Source: Phycisphaerae bacterium (GTDB taxonomy: Bacteria; Planctomycetota; Phycisphaerae; UBA1845). Taken from it: a stretch of DNA of 35,364 nucleotides. The notes beneath the pieces are model-generated. The model searched no databases, had not been told where the DNA came from, and saw only the letters and a program-made list of their open reading frames with translations. Numbering within the stretch: position 1 is the stretch's first letter; the number at the start of each line of letters is the position of its first letter. The stretch spans positions 1-35,364 of the forward strand of contig JAFGJQ010000189.1 of NCBI GenBank assembly GCA_016929015.1, in the 5' to 3' direction. The position numbers and the translations under genes were made by a program. Below, piece after piece: positions 32,287-35,364 of this stretch.

Positions 32287-32911
32287 GGTGTCACCCATTC
32301 GCCCTCCGCTCGTCAAGTCGAAGAAGCTTCCGTAGGCGATTCTTCCTTCTTCGGACGAACGCCGGATTGCGCCGACCTCCGACGGCGGGCACGCGCCAGT
32401 CACCCATCTGGATCAAGGCACCGGACAGCCTGCCCTCGAAACCAATCGGGTCAGGGATCTGCTCGGATGCTCCGTTCGGTGAACGTGGGAATTCATTACG
32501 CTGTGAGCGAAATCCGACCCCGGCGGGGTCGAGGCGGGTAGCCACGGGTGGAGTCCCGATGACAATCGGGACGGAACCCGTGGATGAAGGCTCCCACCCC
32601 TGTCCCGCCCCCGGATGGGGGCGGAGGAGGAGGCGCGAGAATAGTACACGGCACGAGCGGAAGACTCTGAAGACCGGGAGACCGGCTGGTCTCCGCAGGC
32701 GACTCGCCGGGGCGAGAAAGCCGGTCCCACAAGTTGAGCCGGTCCCACGCCAGAGGCCGGTCCCAACGGGCAGAGGCGTTTCCATCTTCGGGCCTGCGGC
32801 TACAATACGAATCGGGCCGCCCAGCGGGGCACAAGCGGGTGAGGCCGGTCGCCGTCGTGGCGGGCGGTGAGTGGCCGGAGTGGACCGGCGCGGGTGGCTG
32901 CGGGAGGGCGT
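32287..32911. other. Intergenic region before the hem genes
   Basis: About 625 bases with no supported gene; the right half is the hairpin/repeat island annotated separately. The promoter of the hemX/hemA pair should lie near its right end, but I cannot identify it. Confidence 0.55.
32516..32765. repeat. Hairpin array plus 18-bp-period repeat
   Basis: Perfect stem-loops: GACCCC-GGC-GGGGTC (32516-32530); a nested pair CCACGGGT...ACCCGTGG (32542-32583) enclosing GTCCCGAT-GACA-ATCGGGAC (32553-32572); CCGCCCCC-GGAT-GGGGGCGG (32605-32624); and GAGACC-GGCT-GGTCTC (32678-32693). Then CCGGTCCCA occurs at 32721, 32739 and 32757, exactly 18 bases apart. The first copy, GAAAGCCGGTCCCACAAG (32716-32733), is the reverse complement of the core of the 20-bp repeat at 27861-27960. 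Confidence 0.82.
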
Positions 32912-33751
32912 ATGGAATTGCCGGCGGGACAACTCGTGCTGACGGTGGCGGCGGGGGTGATGCTGGGGGCGGCCAGCAGCGGGGCGGCGCACCGGGCGAA
33001 ATATCCCCACGACAAGTCGTCGTGGCTGCTCCAGGTGTGGACGGTCGCGATCGTAATCATCAACGCGTACGTGCTGACGGTGCGCACGGTGGCGGCCGAG
33101 GACGTGCGCCACGTGCTGACGAACCGGTTTGACGTAACGCTGGTGTTCGCCACGACGCTGACGGCGGTGGCGGCGTGCGCGCAGCATCTGTCGCGCATTC
33201 GCGGGCTCGACGGGTTTCTGCTGCCGGTGGCCGCGTTGTTCCAGGTGTTTGCGTTCGTGCAGGTGGGTGAGCCGCTGCTGCGGTATGACACGGCGGCGTG
33301 GTTTGTCGTGCACCAATTGTCGCTGATCGCGGCGGGGACGTTTCTGGTGTGCGGCGGCGCGGGAGGCGCGGTGTACCTGGTGCTGTTGCGGGCGTTGCGT
33401 CGCAAGCAGCCTTCCCCGCTGTTCGGGCACCTGGCGCCGCTGCAAGCGTGGGAGCGGTTCAGCCGGTGGAACCTGGTGGTCGGGTTCGTTCTGCTGTCGT
33501 TCGGCATTTTGACGGGCATCTGCGAGGCGACGCAGTCGGTGCAGGCGGAGAAGGCCACGCGGCAGGCGTGGCTGACCGACGCCTTCATCGTGGGGAGCTT
33601 TGTCGTGTGGGGGTTGTACGGAGCGGCGATCGCGGCGGCGGTGTTTGTGCCGCGGTTCCGAGGCCGGCGGGTGGCCCAGTTGGCGTTGGGGACCGGCGCG
33701 TTGCTGGTGTTCATTCTGCTGGTGGTGGAGAAGGTTTCGAAGGTGCACTAG
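32912..33751 (+). CDS. HemX/CcsA-like cytochrome c assembly membrane protein
   Basis: A 279-residue integral membrane protein with about eight hydrophobic helices. It is of the HemX/CcsA (cytochrome c assembly) type that is often encoded directly before hemA. The conserved-type stretch WFVVHQLSLIAAGTFLVCGGAGGAVYLVLLR carries the membrane His. GGGAGG 5 bases upstream fixes the ATG at 32912; the frame continues back to 32867 without a ribosome site. The TAG stop is followed with no space by the hemA ATG, so the two are surely co-transcribed and probably translationally coupled. Whether it handles heme for cytochrome c or tunes HemA level, as proposed for Bacillus HemX, cannot be decided from sequence. 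Confidence 0.82.
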   Translation: MELPAGQLVLTVAAGVMLGAASSGAAHRAKYPHDKSSWLLQVWTVAIVIINAYVLTVRTVAAEDVRHVLTNRFDVTLVFATTLTAVAACAQHLSRIRGLDGFLLPVAALFQVFAFVQVGEPLLRYDTAAWFVVHQLSLIAAGTFLVCGGAGGAVYLVLLRALRRKQPSPLFGHLAPLQAWERFSRWNLVVGFVLLSFGILTGICEATQSVQAEKATRQAWLTDAFIVGSFVVWGLYGAAIAAAVFVPRFRGRRVAQLALGTGALLVFILLVVEKVSKVH

Positions 33752-35032
33752 ATGCGCACGTTCGTCATCGGATGCAACCACAAGACGGCCGCCGTCGACG
33801 TCCGAGAGAAGCTGGCGTTTGACGATCGCCGGTGCGCCGAGGCGTTGACGGCGTTTCACGAGGCCTTTCCGAAGGCGGAGATGGTCATCCTCTCCACGTG
33901 CAACCGGACGGAGCTGTACCTGACCCGACCGCTGCAGGCGCCGCCGCGGCTGCACGAGGCGATCGAGTTTCTGGCGCGGCAGCAGGGGTTGGATTCGCGC
34001 GAGTTCGCCTCATCGCTGTATTTCCACGAAGACAGCGAGGCGATCCGGCACCTGTTTCGCGTGGTTTCTTCTTTGGACTCCATGGTGATCGGCGAATCGC
34101 AGATTCTGGGGCAGGCCAAGCACGCCCTGGAGTTGGCCCGCGAACAGCAGACGGCCGGCGCCCAGATCGAGGCGCTGTTCCAGCATGCGTTCGGCGTGGC
34201 CAAGCAGGTCCACACGCAGACGCAGATTTCATCCGGGCACGTCAGCGTGGGCAGCGTGGCCCTGGACTTTTCCCGGCAAATCTTCAGCCGCTTCGACGAC
34301 AAGGTCGTGCTCATGATCGGGGCCGGCAAAATGGGTGAGTTGACCCTGCGGCACCTGCGAGACCATCGTCCCCGACGCGTGCTCGTGACGAACCGGACGG
34401 CCGCACGGGCCCAGGAGGTGGCCCAGCGTCTGGGCGTCGAGGCCCGGCCATACGAGTTGCTGGGCGACCTGCTGGTGGAGGCGGACGTCGTGCTGACCTG
34501 CACGGGCGCCGCCGAGCCGATCCTCACGGCTCGCGGCTGCGCCGACCTGCCGCGCCGGCGGAAGTACCGGCCGCTGCTGATGATCGACATGGCCGTTCCG
34601 AGAGACATCGAGGAGTCCGTGGGCGAGCTGCAGGGCCTGTTCGTCTACAACATCGACGACCTTCAGCGGATCACGGAGCGGCACTGGGAGGAGCGTCGCT
34701 CGAAGATCGGCGAGGGCGAGCGAATCGTGCAGGAGCGTGTGGCGGAGTTTGTGCTGGAGCGGGGGCGGCGGGATGTGGGGCCGGTGGTGACGGAGCTGCG
34801 CGAGCATTTTCATGCGATTGCGGAGGGCGAGCTTCAGTGGCTTGCGCCCAAGCTCAAGGATGCCTCACCTCGAGAGCGGGAGTTGATCGAGCAGATGGTC
34901 CGGCGGCTGGTGAACAAGATTCTGCACGAGCCGGTTCAGACGTTGAACGAGAAGGGCGTCGAGGGACGCGGGCAGATCTATGCGGAGACGGCGCGCCGGC
35001 TCTTCGGGCTGAATGCGGACGAGCGGGAATAG
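33752..35032 (+). CDS. hemA: Glutamyl-tRNA reductase
   Basis: A 426-residue HemA, full length. It reduces glutamyl-tRNA(Glu) with NADPH to glutamate-1-semialdehyde, the first committed step of the C5 route to tetrapyrroles, in the cytoplasm. The catalytic Cys is C50 in STCNRTELY, at its canonical position. SSLDSMVIGESQILGQ is the family signature at about 106-121. GAGKMG at about 190 is the NADPH-binding loop, and DMAVPRDIE follows. The C-terminal helical dimerisation domain ends with LVNKILHEP...RRLFGL. The ATG directly abuts the stop codon of the hemX-like gene. A lipoprotein gene follows about 20 bases later on the same strand. Confidence 0.98.
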   Translation: MRTFVIGCNHKTAAVDVREKLAFDDRRCAEALTAFHEAFPKAEMVILSTCNRTELYLTRPLQAPPRLHEAIEFLARQQGLDSREFASSLYFHEDSEAIRHLFRVVSSLDSMVIGESQILGQAKHALELAREQQTAGAQIEALFQHAFGVAKQVHTQTQISSGHVSVGSVALDFSRQIFSRFDDKVVLMIGAGKMGELTLRHLRDHRPRRVLVTNRTAARAQEVAQRLGVEARPYELLGDLLVEADVVLTCTGAAEPILTARGCADLPRRRKYRPLLMIDMAVPRDIEESVGELQGLFVYNIDDLQRITERHWEERRSKIGEGERIVQERVAEFVLERGRRDVGPVVTELREHFHAIAEGELQWLAPKLKDASPRERELIEQMVRRLVNKILHEPVQTLNEKGVEGRGQIYAETARRLFGLNADERE

Positions 35033-35052
35033 CGGGGAAAGCAGGTGCCTTT

Positions 35053-35364
35053 GTGGTACGGGTTGGAGTCGCGATGCTGGCGGTACTGGCTTTGGGCAGC
35101 GGTTGTGGTCCGCGGCTGCGACCGGTCGCGTGGGAGGGGCAGGTGGAGCGGCCGACGGACGGGTCTGCCGCGCAGCGGACGCAACGGGTTGCGGTGGAGG
35201 CACGTCCGGTGGAGGTGCCGTGGACAGCCCGCGAGTCGCTGGTCGCGTTCCACCTGACCGTTCGGAACACCTCGGACAAAGCGCTTGCCTGGGATCCCGT
35301 GGATGTGCTGCTGGAGGACGGAGAAGGCCGCCTGCGCCGGCCGCTTCCCATCGATGCGATGGCC
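35053..35364 (+). CDS. Lipoprotein, N-terminal part (3' end outside window)
   Basis: A frame of 104 codons stays open to the right edge. The GTG at 35053 (with AGGTG about 8 bases upstream) or the ATG at 35074 begins a short hydrophobic leader, MLAVLALGSGC, whose Cys fits a lipobox, so the product is probably lipid-anchored. The visible mature part has RESLVAFHLTVRNTSDKALAWDPVDVLLEDGEG, which resembles an Ig-like or DUF4352-like beta domain of exported proteins. It begins 20 bases after hemA, so it may be read from the same message. Function unknown. Confidence 0.7.
   Translation, partial: MVRVGVAMLAVLALGSGCGPRLRPVAWEGQVERPTDGSAAQRTQRVAVEARPVEVPWTARESLVAFHLTVRNTSDKALAWDPVDVLLEDGEGRLRRPLPIDAMA

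Noticed and set aside
32291-33955. 554-codon minus-strand frame across the repeat island and hem genes
   Set aside because: It crosses hairpin repeats and is antisense to hemX and hemA; its composition is Arg/His/Gln shadow.

Overview
The window reads as chromosomal DNA of a high-GC planctomycete, most likely a Phycisphaerae-type lineage. The signs are: a PEP-CTERM protein; several secreted proteins ending in dockerin-like Ca-binding repeats; several single-gene prepilin-like (FTLIELL) proteins with a D-x-H/H-x10-D tail; and long hairpin-rich spacers. This assignment is inference from gene content; no rRNA or other phylogenetic marker apart from hemA is present. I see no tRNA, rRNA, CRISPR array or intact transposase.

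Left and centre (1-24621): a large glycan-utilisation locus, probably for beta-glucan. On the minus strand, in transcription order, are a LacI-family regulator, a prepilin-like protein, a PEP-CTERM surface protein, a dockerin-bearing GH16 endo-beta-glucanase, a 1092-residue dockerin-bearing repeat protein, a GH1 beta-glucosidase, a second paralogous prepilin-like protein, and an M6-type metalloprotease that runs off the left edge. Upstream of lacI, also on minus, lies a sugar ABC importer operon (binding protein, two permeases, no ATPase). Divergent from it on plus are a GH3 beta-glucosidase, an SSS-family sodium/solute symporter and a GH-A clan glycosidase. Facing these from the right is a further dockerin-bearing repeat protein. 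A perfect 13-bp palindrome sits at the predicted start site of lacI, and a 12/13 match lies between the divergent ABC and GH3 genes. This suggests one LacI-type regulon: GH16 cuts the polymer outside, oligomers enter by ABC or SSS import, and GH1/GH3 trim them to sugar.

Middle (24622-28593): 1.4 kb without a convincing gene, holding a decayed copy of the 3' end of the GH-A glycosidase, then a GH13 alpha-amylase-type lipoprotein, then a hairpin array with a perfect 20-bp tandem repeat.

Right (28594-32300): a minus-strand group of four predicted exported or membrane proteins: a membrane-anchored protein of unknown function, a 121-residue secreted peptide with eight cysteines, a DUF1573-like protein and a prepilin-like protein. 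It is bounded on both sides by related hairpin/repeat islands in opposite orientation. This group is the best candidate for something undescribed.

Far right (32912-35364): housekeeping hemX/ccsA-like membrane protein and hemA (glutamyl-tRNA reductase) with no space between them, then the start of a lipoprotein.
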